Shown one piece after another: positions 56,696 through 64,000 of a stretch of DNA of 64,000 nucleotides. The DNA is taken from the NCBI RefSeq assembly GCF_000374565.1, contig NZ_KB894685.1, positions 186,001 to 250,000 of the forward strand, given 5' to 3'. The position numbers and the translations under genes are program-made. Source of the stretch: Siminovitchia fordii DSM 16014 = CIP 108821 (GTDB taxonomy: Bacteria > Bacillota > Bacilli > Bacillales > Bacillaceae_C). The notes beneath the pieces were generated by a model. That model ran no database searches and was not told the DNA's origin. It saw only the letters and a list, made by a program, of their open reading frames with translations. The stretch's first letter is position 1. Each line of letters begins with the position of its first letter.

Positions 56696-59158
56696 TCAAC
56701 CTTCTTTGAGCGATGATTGAATATCTATTCTACTCGCACTTTTACTGGAAATCCAGGCTGCACAAAGACTTAGCAACACACCTGCAATTATTGCTGATAT
56801 CATATTACCGAAAGGTAATTGGAAAGACATAAACCCTTCCATTAAATGAGATTTACTTGTTGCATAGATTAAAATGGTACCTGTTACAATGCCTCCGATT
56901 ACCCCTGAAAAGCCAATGAGCACCCCCTCTGCTAATATCATATTTGTAACCTGTTGTTTCGTAAAACCGAGTGCTCGCATAGTCCCAATCTCCGAGATGC
57001 GTTCAAAAGTATTCATCAATAGCGTATTGGCTGTACCAATACTAGCTAACCCGATAATCATAAACAATAAAATGAAGATAAGTTTATTCATACCTGAAAT
57101 GGCCGATGTAGTGGATTCAATTTCGTCTTCGACCGTTTGAACCTTTGAAATATGTTTACCGAAATCAGACCATAACTGGTCACGGATTGAACCATCCGCT
57201 TTATTGTCTACAGTCAGTAGCAAATCAAAGCTATTTTTCCATCCAAAATCGTCATTCAAGTATAGCTTGTCCATAAATGCGACATAACCAGAATAATGTG
57301 ATGTTTTAACAACGCCAATAACTTCAAATCGCTGTTCACCATTTGGAGTATTCATTAGAATACTTTGGCCAACATCCCCACCCCATTCTTTAAATGCACG
57401 TTCTCCAAGCAACACAGAAGGTTTCTGTTTTAACTTTTGGTACAAATCCTTTTCCCGGTGATCTGTAAATAATGAGGGGCCATTTTCGCTTACAGAAATA
57501 ACAGAAAATTGTCTACTTCTTCCATTACTTGTTTCCCAAGTAATCGGGGTTGCTTCAGTTAACATTTCAACACTTGTAACAGCACTATAAGAAAGTATTT
57601 TTTCTATGTCTTCTGAAGACCAAGGTACCTCAGAAGTAACTCTCATATCTCCCCCATACGTATTTCTAATCTCTTTTTCATATTCTTGGGGAGCTGATTC
57701 TACAGCCGCCCCCAGTAACAATATAACCGATATTCCAACAGCTAGAATAGCAGCAGTATTAGCATTACGGTTTAATTGCTGCAAGAGATTTTTTGTAGCC
57801 ATAGTGCCGGGGTAATTAAACAGTGATTTAAAAATAGGCTTTATCATTTTACTTAAACCCGATAATAGTAAAGGGAATAATAAAATAACCCCTATTAATA
57901 TAGCAACATATGAAACTGGATGATCTATAAACACAAAGCATAAAAGGATCACACCAACAATGGCTCTAAGAAAATACCACCTGGATGATGTGTCCGTTTT
58001 ATTCGACATTTTTAATGACAATAAAATGGATGTTTTACCCGCACTATAGATAGGAAATAATGAAAAAACTACAGGGAATAACAAACCTATGATGATCGCC
58101 ATCATCGTTGGCAGCTTCCAATTTAATGTGTAGACCATATCAAATTCAAATACACTTAACAGAGCTTGCATGAACAGGTCTCCAAGCCATATACCAATCG
58201 GTACTCCAACAGTTGTGCCAATCAATGCCAAGAGTATCATTTCAATAAGAACGAGCTTAGAAACAGAACTTTGTGTATAACCCAGGCTTTTCATTATAGC
58301 AAATTCTTTTTTTCTTTCTATTACACTTGTATAAATCATATTAAAAACAATAAACCCACTGATAAACATTGACAACCCAGCTATTAAGTAGAAAAAGGTA
58401 TAAAGGCCACCTATATCGTTGCTTTGGAGATCATCTGCTACAACGGGCTCTATGTACACACTAGACCCACTAAACTTCTGTTGAAAAGAGTGAAAGAGCT
58501 TCGTGCCATCACCTTTGACTTGAAAACGCATATAGGAAATCTCATCATTCTTCCCATTCCACTCTCTTAACATTTCAAGCGGTGCCATAATGCGAAAACT
58601 TGTTGATTCAGCACGTTCCCAATTACTAGGACTTGCAAGTAATTGCGTGTACTCAACAATGGCCGATACCTTTGCTTCTCCCATATCGGTAAACCCAATC
58701 CAATCTCCAACCCCTACCCCTAATAAATTGGCAACAGCCTTTGGTATAACTATTCCCTCATTATCTAAGCTGCCTTCAATAACTGGTAGCTCCAGCAAAG
58801 GGCTGTTTTGATCATTTACTCCTGTAATTCGTACAGATCTTTCATTCAAAGAGTGATCGCCTTCAAGCTCAAAGAAAGCCTGCTTATCAAGGGCAAGCAG
58901 TGTATGAGTAACAGCGGGATCCTTTTGAATAGATGAGACCATCTTTTCTGGATAGGTATGTTCATCACTTAACACCCAATAATCTGCATTAGCGACATAC
59001 ATTTGCTCATAGTAGTCAAAAACGTCATTGGTTGTTTTGTCGGCTATCAACATAGATGTTAAAAAGGACGTCCCTAGTATTATCGCAAGTAATGTAAAGA
59101 AAAACCTTTTTTTGTTTTGTGTTACATTACGCCATGAAATTCGCCAAATATTTAGCAT
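56696..59158 (-). CDS. FtsX/MacB-type ABC transporter permease
   Basis: About 820 aa, a duplicated FtsX permease. One membrane span near residue 20 is followed by a large extracytoplasmic domain, a three-helix FtsX core (about 270-420) and further helices near 445-510. A second extracytoplasmic domain and a second three-helix core close the protein (about 690-815, GTMRALGFTKQQV). ATG 59158 (MLNIWRISWRN) with GGAAGG is preferred to an upstream start. It overlaps the ATPase gene by 32 bp. It probably exports peptides, lipids or drugs from the membrane; the substrate is unknown. Confidence 0.88.
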   Translation of the reverse strand: MLNIWRISWRNVTQNKKRFFFTLLAIILGTSFLTSMLIADKTTNDVFDYYEQMYVANADYWVLSDEHTYPEKMVSSIQKDPAVTHTLLALDKQAFFELEGDHSLNERSVRITGVNDQNSPLLELPVIEGSLDNEGIVIPKAVANLLGVGVGDWIGFTDMGEAKVSAIVEYTQLLASPSNWERAESTSFRIMAPLEMLREWNGKNDEISYMRFQVKGDGTKLFHSFQQKFSGSSVYIEPVVADDLQSNDIGGLYTFFYLIAGLSMFISGFIVFNMIYTSVIERKKEFAIMKSLGYTQSSVSKLVLIEMILLALIGTTVGVPIGIWLGDLFMQALLSVFEFDMVYTLNWKLPTMMAIIIGLLFPVVFSLFPIYSAGKTSILLSLKMSNKTDTSSRWYFLRAIVGVILLCFVFIDHPVSYVAILIGVILLFPLLLSGLSKMIKPIFKSLFNYPGTMATKNLLQQLNRNANTAAILAVGISVILLLGAAVESAPQEYEKEIRNTYGGDMRVTSEVPWSSEDIEKILSYSAVTSVEMLTEATPITWETSNGRSRQFSVISVSENGPSLFTDHREKDLYQKLKQKPSVLLGERAFKEWGGDVGQSILMNTPNGEQRFEVIGVVKTSHYSGYVAFMDKLYLNDDFGWKNSFDLLLTVDNKADGSIRDQLWSDFGKHISKVQTVEDEIESTTSAISGMNKLIFILLFMIIGLASIGTANTLLMNTFERISEIGTMRALGFTKQQVTNMILAEGVLIGFSGVIGGIVTGTILIYATSKSHLMEGFMSFQLPFGNMISAIIAGVLLSLCAAWISSKSASRIDIQSSLKEG

Positions 59159-59846
59159 AGTCACTATCCTTCCTAGATATAACTTGATCGACAATACCAT
59201 CTCTAAAAAGTATGATGCGATCTGCAAAACCAGCTGCGAAAATATCATGTGTAACCATCACAATGGTTTGTTTATGATTACGATGGAACATTGACAATAA
59301 ACCAAGAATTTCTTCTGCCCTTGCTCTGTCCAAATTCCCTGTAGGTTCATCTGCTAACAATACAGTCGGGTTATTAGCAAGTGCTCGAGCAATAGCCACT
59401 CGTTGCTGCTGACCTCCACTAAGCAAATTGGCTCGTTTTCGATTTAAACCCGTTAATCCTACAGAATCGATCAATTCATGGATCCATTTACTTTTTTCAT
59501 TTGTCAATTTTCCATCTGCATGAAGAGGAAAAGCGATATTTTCTTCAACAGTTAAATTTGGCAACAATTGATAATTTTGAAAAACAAAACCAAGTTTTTT
59601 TCTCCGAAATCTCGTTCTTTCCTTTTCCTTCATTTCGTTTATTGAATGATGATCAATTTGTATTTCCCCATTGGTGGGTACATCTAGCCCCCCTAGTAAT
59701 TGCAGTAAAGTGCTTTTTCCAGAGCCACTTGGACCCATAATAGCCACGAATTCACCTTCTTCAATGCTTAAATCAACACCTTTTAACACTTTTGTTTTCT
59801 CTTGTCCCTGTAAAAATTCTTTTGTTAGATTGCTAACTTTAATCAT
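59127..59846 (-). CDS. ABC transporter ATP-binding protein, MacB/LolD type
   Basis: 239-aa ATPase with Walker A GPSGSGKST, Q-loop FVFQNYQLL, signature LSGGQQQRVAIARAL, Walker B VLLADEPTGNLD and H-loop VTHD. LADEPTGNLD is characteristic of the MacB/LolD/FtsE branch. First gene of the ATPase-permease-PadR operon, RBS AGGAGG before ATG 59846, and upstream palindromic sites suggest PadR control. Confidence 0.95.
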   Translation of the reverse strand: MIKVSNLTKEFLQGQEKTKVLKGVDLSIEEGEFVAIMGPSGSGKSTLLQLLGGLDVPTNGEIQIDHHSINEMKEKERTRFRRKKLGFVFQNYQLLPNLTVEENIAFPLHADGKLTNEKSKWIHELIDSVGLTGLNRKRANLLSGGQQQRVAIARALANNPTVLLADEPTGNLDRARAEEILGLLSMFHRNHKQTIVMVTHDIFAAGFADRIILFRDGIVDQVISRKDSDYAKYLANFMA

Positions 59847-59881
59847 ATGATTAATTCCTCCTATTGTTTGCCTTTCAAATT

Positions 59882-59896
59882 ATATACTAAGTATAT
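59882..59896. promoter_or_regulatory. candidate PadR operator
   Basis: 15-bp palindrome ATATACTAAGTATAT, 36 bp upstream of the ATPase start, probably overlapping its promoter. Its ATACTAAGTAT core recurs in reverse complement at 59961-59971. Confidence 0.6.
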
Positions 59897-59943
59897 ATAT
59901 AATAAAAGTATAATTATAAATAAATTTCTATTCTTGTTAATAA

Positions 59944-59988
59944 ATACCCCTAAAATATACATACTTAGTATGTATATTTTAGGGGTAT
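59944..59988. repeat. perfect 45-bp palindrome (22-bp arms)
   Basis: Arms 59944-59965 and 59967-59988 are exact reverse complements around one central T. The centre contains ATACTTAGTAT, the reverse complement of the core of the operator at 59882-59896. It could be a second PadR operator, a transcription terminator or a cruciform-forming element. Confidence 0.85.
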
Positions 59989-59989
59989 A

Positions 59990-60615
59990 GAAATAAAAAG
60001 AAACAAGTTAAATATACCGGGAAGTACACACTAGATAGATGTCATACTGTTTCCCCACTGGAAATCAATTGTTTATAGATATCGTCTTAACCAAAAGAAT
60101 CCAACTTAAAACTTTATCATTTAGAGTATTTTTGGATTTAATAGAAATACAGCCATTATGTATTTCTCCGCTTGGAAGCACTTTCTGTTCACACTTAAAT
60201 CGTTTGTCGGATGCCACCCCGGTTGTTTGATTCGCAAAGCGTACGTCGCGCTTTCCTGCAGTTGAGGGCGTCCTCCGATTCCAGGCATCTAAGAAGGTTC
60301 ATGCTTCCTGTAGTAAAGAATTATACCTCACATATTTGACTGAATTCTCCACTTTCCTTTGTTCGGGGCTTTCTGGTAATGGGCCACTTGAAACCCGTAT
60401 TCCGATGTGAGAATCACTTCCTTCTTCAGCCGTTGCTGGACAACAGTAGTTTGGATTCCTCCATCTTCTTGATTTTATACTCGAATGTACCAGTAGAAAT
60501 GGGGATCATTTTTTACGTTTTTGTTGTCTCACTAACACTCCTTTCAAAATAAACATGGAAAACTTTATAAATTCTTTATATTTGTTTAATACACTCTCTC
60601 TAAGGAGGGTTAAAA
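59990..60615. other. long intergenic stretch before the immunity ABC operon
   Basis: About 620 bp without an assignable gene. A minus-strand open frame without start (about 60328-60480, reading EVILTSEYGFQVAHYQK) has protein-like composition and may be a gene relic. A small hairpin (AAAGCG/CGCGCTTT) lies near 60236-60254. Confidence 0.4.
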
Positions 60616-61329
60616 TTGAAAAAGACTGTTTTAGAATGCAGGAATGTTTCCAAAAGAATACGGGGTAAATATTTAATTAAAGATGTTACTTTTCATGTAG
60701 AAAAAGGGGTTATCTGTGGCTTGCTTGGACCTAATGGGGCGGGGAAAACGACATTGATTCGCATGTTAACGGGGCTTATTCGCCCAACGAAAGGCGATGT
60801 ATTCATTCAAAATCAAAGCGTGGGCACAATGCGGGAATTGGCGTTGAAAAATGTAGGGGCCATTGTGGAATCGCCGATCTTTTTTCCATACATGACAGGT
60901 AGAGATAATTTAAGAAACTTAGCTCGGTTTCATGGGTTATCAAAATCAGAGATAAGCAAAAAGGTGAAAGAGGTATTGGAGATTGTTGGACTCGAAACTC
61001 GAGCGGACGAAAAAGTTCGTACCTATTCTCTAGGGATGAAACAAAGACTTGGAATTGCGCAATCACTGCTGGGCAATCCCGAATTGCTCATTTTAGATGA
61101 ACCAGCGAATGGCCTTGATCCAATGGGTATGCGGGAATTGAGAGAATTAATCCTTACTTTAAAAAATCGATATGGAAAAACGATCCTTATCTCTAGTCAC
61201 CTTCTCGATGAATTACAGAAAATATGTGATCAAATTCTCATTATCCGTGAGGGAGAATTAGTCTGGAAAGGGAAGCTTGATCAGGAGAAAGATTTAGAAG
61301 AACTATTTATTGAGCTGGTGTCCCAATGA
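60616..61329 (+). CDS. ABC transporter ATP-binding protein, lantibiotic-immunity type
   Basis: 237-aa ATPase: Walker A GPNGAGKTTLIRML, Q-loop VGAIVESPIFF (the E-loop variant typical of lantibiotic-protection ATPases such as NisF/SpaF/CprA), signature YSLGMKQRLGIAQ and Walker B LLILDEPANGLDP. TTG start at 60616 behind AAGGAGGG. It overlaps the first permease gene by 4 bp. Together with the two permeases and the two-component system downstream it forms a peptide-antibiotic expulsion module. No lanthipeptide biosynthesis genes are in the window. Confidence 0.92.
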   Translation: MKKTVLECRNVSKRIRGKYLIKDVTFHVEKGVICGLLGPNGAGKTTLIRMLTGLIRPTKGDVFIQNQSVGTMRELALKNVGAIVESPIFFPYMTGRDNLRNLARFHGLSKSEISKKVKEVLEIVGLETRADEKVRTYSLGMKQRLGIAQSLLGNPELLILDEPANGLDPMGMRELRELILTLKNRYGKTILISSHLLDELQKICDQILIIREGELVWKGKLDQEKDLEELFIELVSQ

Positions 61330-62153
61330 AAACAATAATAGCAACAGAATGGCAAAAATTGTGGAAAAGAAAAATACCATGGCTCTTATTAGCAGTGATC
61401 CCTGTCATGGTTTATGCAGCCGCAAAATTTTGCCAACAACAAAATCGAGCATTAACCCCAGATCTACCGCAATATACGGTAGCAGGAAACTTTCCTATAC
61501 TTGGACTTTCAGAAATGTTAATGACTGTTTTTAATCTTGTCGCTACCATCATTGCCGCACTAATCGTAACGGAAGAATATCGATCCGGATCTTTACGAAT
61601 GGTGTTGATGCGAATAAAATCATTTCAGCAACTTGTTTTTGCCAAATATTTGGTGTTAATCAGTTATCTTTTTGTATATTTACTTGTCTATTTCCTTGTT
61701 TGTTATGGGATTGGGTTAGCGATGTTTTCATGTCCTGACACATATCCGCAGTTTTATCATCAAGATCCTGTCACATGGTCAGATGGATTTTTGTATAATT
61801 TGAAATTTTACGCTTTAGCTTTTCTAACATTAATTGCTATTAGCAGTGTCATCCTCTTTTTTACCGCCATCTCACAAACGATGACAACAGCGCTTGGTGT
61901 AAGTGTTGGTTATTTGCTTATTTGTTTCGCTTATCCAAACTTTATACAGTTGTTCTCATCAATTGCAGGGAACGAAAAAATGATAAATATATTTTTCACG
62001 TCTATTCCGATGATCCAATGGGAAGGGATCACGATGATGTTGGCAGAGACACCTTATCTTCTTGGTTGGATGTTACTGATACTTATAAGTTATTTTATAC
62101 TGTTTCAGTTATTACTCCTTTTTGTAACAAGGAAAAAAGATATGTTTATATAA
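61326..62153 (+). CDS. ABC-2 type permease, lantibiotic-immunity group (first)
   Basis: 275 aa with six predicted membrane helices (first at about 17-34, last at about 245-268) and the TEEYRSGSLRMVLMR cytoplasmic motif typical of this permease group. It starts 4 bp before the ATPase stop, thus translationally coupled. Equivalent by position to NisE/SpaE/CprB. It works with the ATPase and the second permease to remove antimicrobial peptides from the membrane; that role is inferred from the family. Confidence 0.88.
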   Translation: MKTIIATEWQKLWKRKIPWLLLAVIPVMVYAAAKFCQQQNRALTPDLPQYTVAGNFPILGLSEMLMTVFNLVATIIAALIVTEEYRSGSLRMVLMRIKSFQQLVFAKYLVLISYLFVYLLVYFLVCYGIGLAMFSCPDTYPQFYHQDPVTWSDGFLYNLKFYALAFLTLIAISSVILFFTAISQTMTTALGVSVGYLLICFAYPNFIQLFSSIAGNEKMINIFFTSIPMIQWEGITMMLAETPYLLGWMLLILISYFILFQLLLLFVTRKKDMFI

Positions 62154-62164
62154 AGGATGATTTT

Positions 62165-62929
62165 ATGAAAAATCTTATATTAAGTGAATATGAGCGGACA
62201 TTTAAAAGAAAAAAGACGATGATTGGCTTACTTATAGTCTGTTTTGTTTTAGCGTTTGAATGTGTCTTTCTATATGCAATGGATGGGGTTAGTTTTTATG
62301 ATGCGGAACATGCTGTAAAGTTAAATTCGATTAATACCGCACCATTCTTTTTACGTGAATTAGGGATATTTCTGTACTTTGTCTTAATTCCGATGTTTGT
62401 TGTAGACAGCTTTAATGGGGAGTATTCTTCCGGGGCTTTACGGCTTGTATTAATTCGTCCCCAAAATAGAATAAAAGTACTGTTAGCAAAATGGTTTGTT
62501 CAAGTAAGTATATTTTTAGGGATTATGATCTTTACTTGGATAGTTGCTACGGTGTTTGGTATTTTGTTTATGCCGCATGTTGAGGAAACGACCTTTTATC
62601 AAACAGACGCAATGAATCCATTTGCTGGACTGCTTTATACGGTAGTCTTCTATGGCATTGCCTTCGTCATCATCATTGCGGTCATTGGCCTGTGCAGTTT
62701 GATCAGTGTGTTAATGCCAAATCCAATTTTGGCTTATGCTGGAACAGTAGTGACACTTGTCGGGAGCCTGTATATTCATGATGTTTTTGATTACTTCTTA
62801 ACAACGGATTCAATATTCAAAGTGCTTGGTGAACCTCAAGCTGCATTTTTTATAAGCTTATTTTTAATCATCTCGATCAGTAGTATGATAAATATAGGAA
62901 TTTGGAAAATGAAACAGTGGATGGGATGA
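62165..62929 (+). CDS. ABC-2 type permease, lantibiotic-immunity group (second)
   Basis: 254 aa with six membrane helices and the group motif NGEYSSGALRLVLIRPQNR, parallel to the motif of the preceding permease, so the two are paralogous. ATG 62165 has AAGGATG upstream; the frame is open further 5' but lies inside the previous gene. Equivalent by position to NisG/SpaG/CprC. It is followed 7 bp later by the response regulator. Confidence 0.88.
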   Translation: MKNLILSEYERTFKRKKTMIGLLIVCFVLAFECVFLYAMDGVSFYDAEHAVKLNSINTAPFFLRELGIFLYFVLIPMFVVDSFNGEYSSGALRLVLIRPQNRIKVLLAKWFVQVSIFLGIMIFTWIVATVFGILFMPHVEETTFYQTDAMNPFAGLLYTVVFYGIAFVIIIAVIGLCSLISVLMPNPILAYAGTVVTLVGSLYIHDVFDYFLTTDSIFKVLGEPQAAFFISLFLIISISSMINIGIWKMKQWMG

Positions 62930-62936
62930 GCAAACC

Positions 62937-63617
62937 ATGACTAAAGTTTTAATTGTGGATGATGAACAGGACATTGTTGCCTTCATTACAGATTCCCTTC
63001 AGGATCAGGGCTATGAAGTCATAACAGCTTACAATAGTGAAGAGGCACTAGCTTCACTTGTGAGCAAGCCGGATATCATCATTCTTGATGTGATGATGCC
63101 CGGAATGAGTGGGCTCGAACTTTGTGATCGAATTCGAAAAAATATCGACTGCCCCATTATCTTTTTGAGCGCAAAAAGTAATGAGGAAGATCGAATTAAA
63201 GGATTACTAGTAGGTGGCGATGATTATTTAGTTAAGCCTTTCAGTATGAGAGAACTGCATGCTCGAATCATCGCTCACTTACGCCATGAACAAAGGAAAG
63301 CCAGAAAGAATATGAAACATTTGTACTTTGGAAATCTCATGATTGATTTGGATGGTTATGCTGTCTTTTATCAACATCAAGAAGTTGCTTTTACAATAAA
63401 GGAATTTGAATTAATCAAACTACTGGCTCTTCATGCTGGGCAAGTCTTTTCACGTGAGCAAATTTACGAAAAGATTTGGGGGTATGATGCAGAGGGAGAT
63501 TCATCTACGGTAACCGAACATATAAAAAAGATCCGTGCAAAGTTATCAAGTGTTAGCAAAGATTCACCTTATATTGCCACAGTCTGGGGAGTAGGATATA
63601 AATGGGAAAAGCAGTGA
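62937..63617 (+). CDS. OmpR/PhoB family response regulator
   Basis: 226 aa. Receiver domain with the acidic pair in VDDEQD, the phosphoacceptor Asp in ILDVMMPGMSG (residue near 52) and the Lys of LVKPFSMREL. The C-terminal winged helix (KEFELIKLLALHAGQVFSREQIYEKIWG) binds DNA. Located directly after the ABC genes and overlapping the kinase gene by 15 bp. It most likely activates the ABC operon when its kinase senses a peptide antibiotic. Confidence 0.95.
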   Translation: MTKVLIVDDEQDIVAFITDSLQDQGYEVITAYNSEEALASLVSKPDIIILDVMMPGMSGLELCDRIRKNIDCPIIFLSAKSNEEDRIKGLLVGGDDYLVKPFSMRELHARIIAHLRHEQRKARKNMKHLYFGNLMIDLDGYAVFYQHQEVAFTIKEFELIKLLALHAGQVFSREQIYEKIWGYDAEGDSSTVTEHIKKIRAKLSSVSKDSPYIATVWGVGYKWEKQ

Positions 63618-64000
63618 GACCTATTCGCAGGCAAATCGTAACATCTTTTTATAAAATATTATTTTTTAGTATGGGTGCGACGATTTTGACATGGGGGATG
63701 ATCTTTTTCGTTTTTATGTATTACGACAATAAGTTACAACCCGCTAATTATTACGAAAATCAAATTCCCGCCATCCTTGAGTATGTGGAACAATTGCAGG
63801 GAAAATTGTTATTAAAAGAAACGAAACAAGAATTGGAAGAGCAGATTCCGTTAGAGGGAATGGATTATCAGGTACTGGATAAACACGGGGGACTTTTATA
63901 TGGTTCTACATCGAAATCATATATTCAAAATGAAAAAGATTTGTTCGATAGTCTTAACCAAAACTTATATATGGGTCATAATATAATTCGATTTTACCCT
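63603..64000 (+). CDS. sensor histidine kinase (N-terminal part, cut by window edge)
   Basis: Open from ATG 63603 to the window end (132 codons seen). One transmembrane helix (about 18-41: ILFFSMGATILTWGMIFFVF) is followed by an extracytoplasmic sensor region (YYDNKLQPANYYENQIPAIL onward). The catalytic HisKA/HATPase part lies beyond the edge. Its start lies inside the response regulator gene, a normal coupling for two-component pairs. Identification as a kinase rests on this position and on the membrane-sensor layout, as in SpaK/NisK/CprK. Confidence 0.75.

Overview
The window looks like chromosome of a spore-forming, low-GC Bacillaceae. Three things point there: the gene order hfq-miaA, mutL-mutS-cotE-ricA-miaB, spoVS-ymdB-rny-recA-cinA-pgsA-rodZ-ymfK-ymfJ-ymfI-ymfH-ymfF-spoIIIE-ylzJ-tepA-rnjB-dapA-dapG-asd-dpaB matches the Bacillus ymf/ymc/spoVF region; spore genes are present (cotE, spoVS, spoIIIE, dpaB); and the SOS boxes are of the Bacillus type. 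No rRNA, tRNA or CRISPR array was seen. The species cannot be named from this window.

Layout. (1) 1-9410, minus strand: a catabolic operon with a 49-aa membrane peptide, a sodium:solute symporter, an EtfA/EtfB-like pair, a membrane 4Fe-4S protein, a CCG-domain protein, a DgcA-like flavoenzyme and a PAS/AAA+ sigma-54 activator (cut by the window edge). A textbook -24/-12 promoter and repeated upstream sites precede it. The best guess is oxidative demethylation of an N-methylated compound of the dimethylglycine or betaine class, with electrons passing through ETF to the quinone pool. (2) 9443-16414: hfq-miaA, a TetR/SDR pair, glpK-glpD and a small membrane protein. (3) 16756-18836: an SOS cassette (WYL-like peptide, UvrX-type Y-family polymerase, broken LexA-like gene, YolD). 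(4) 18977-21632: decayed prophage material with two integrase 3' ends, a holin, a frameshifted XhlA, a shattered PH/SHOCT gene and several tiny ORFs. (5) 21693-53771: the conserved core. It covers mismatch repair, RNA decay (RNase Y, RNase J2, RicA), tRNA modification (MiaA at 9.8-10.8 kb and MiaB), EF-P modification (YmfI/H/F), chromosome translocation (SpoIIIE) and aspartate-family synthesis (dapG, asd, dapA). Insertions include a holin-like gene beside spoVS, a PheC-like lipoprotein and an orphan sensor kinase. (6) 53782-64000: the core order stops inside a truncated dpaB. An accessory block follows: MFS transporter, PadR regulator with a MacB-type ABC system, and a lantibiotic-immunity-type ABC transporter with its two-component system, cut at the right edge.

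The most notable points are the sigma-54 operon with its repeated activator sites, the truncated dpaB at the core/accessory junction, a PheC-like lipoprotein whose frame runs through its own terminator, a perfect 45-bp palindrome near the PadR-linked operon, and paired integrase remnants around a phage lysis module. Operon membership and substrates are inferences from order and family; no similarity search was run.
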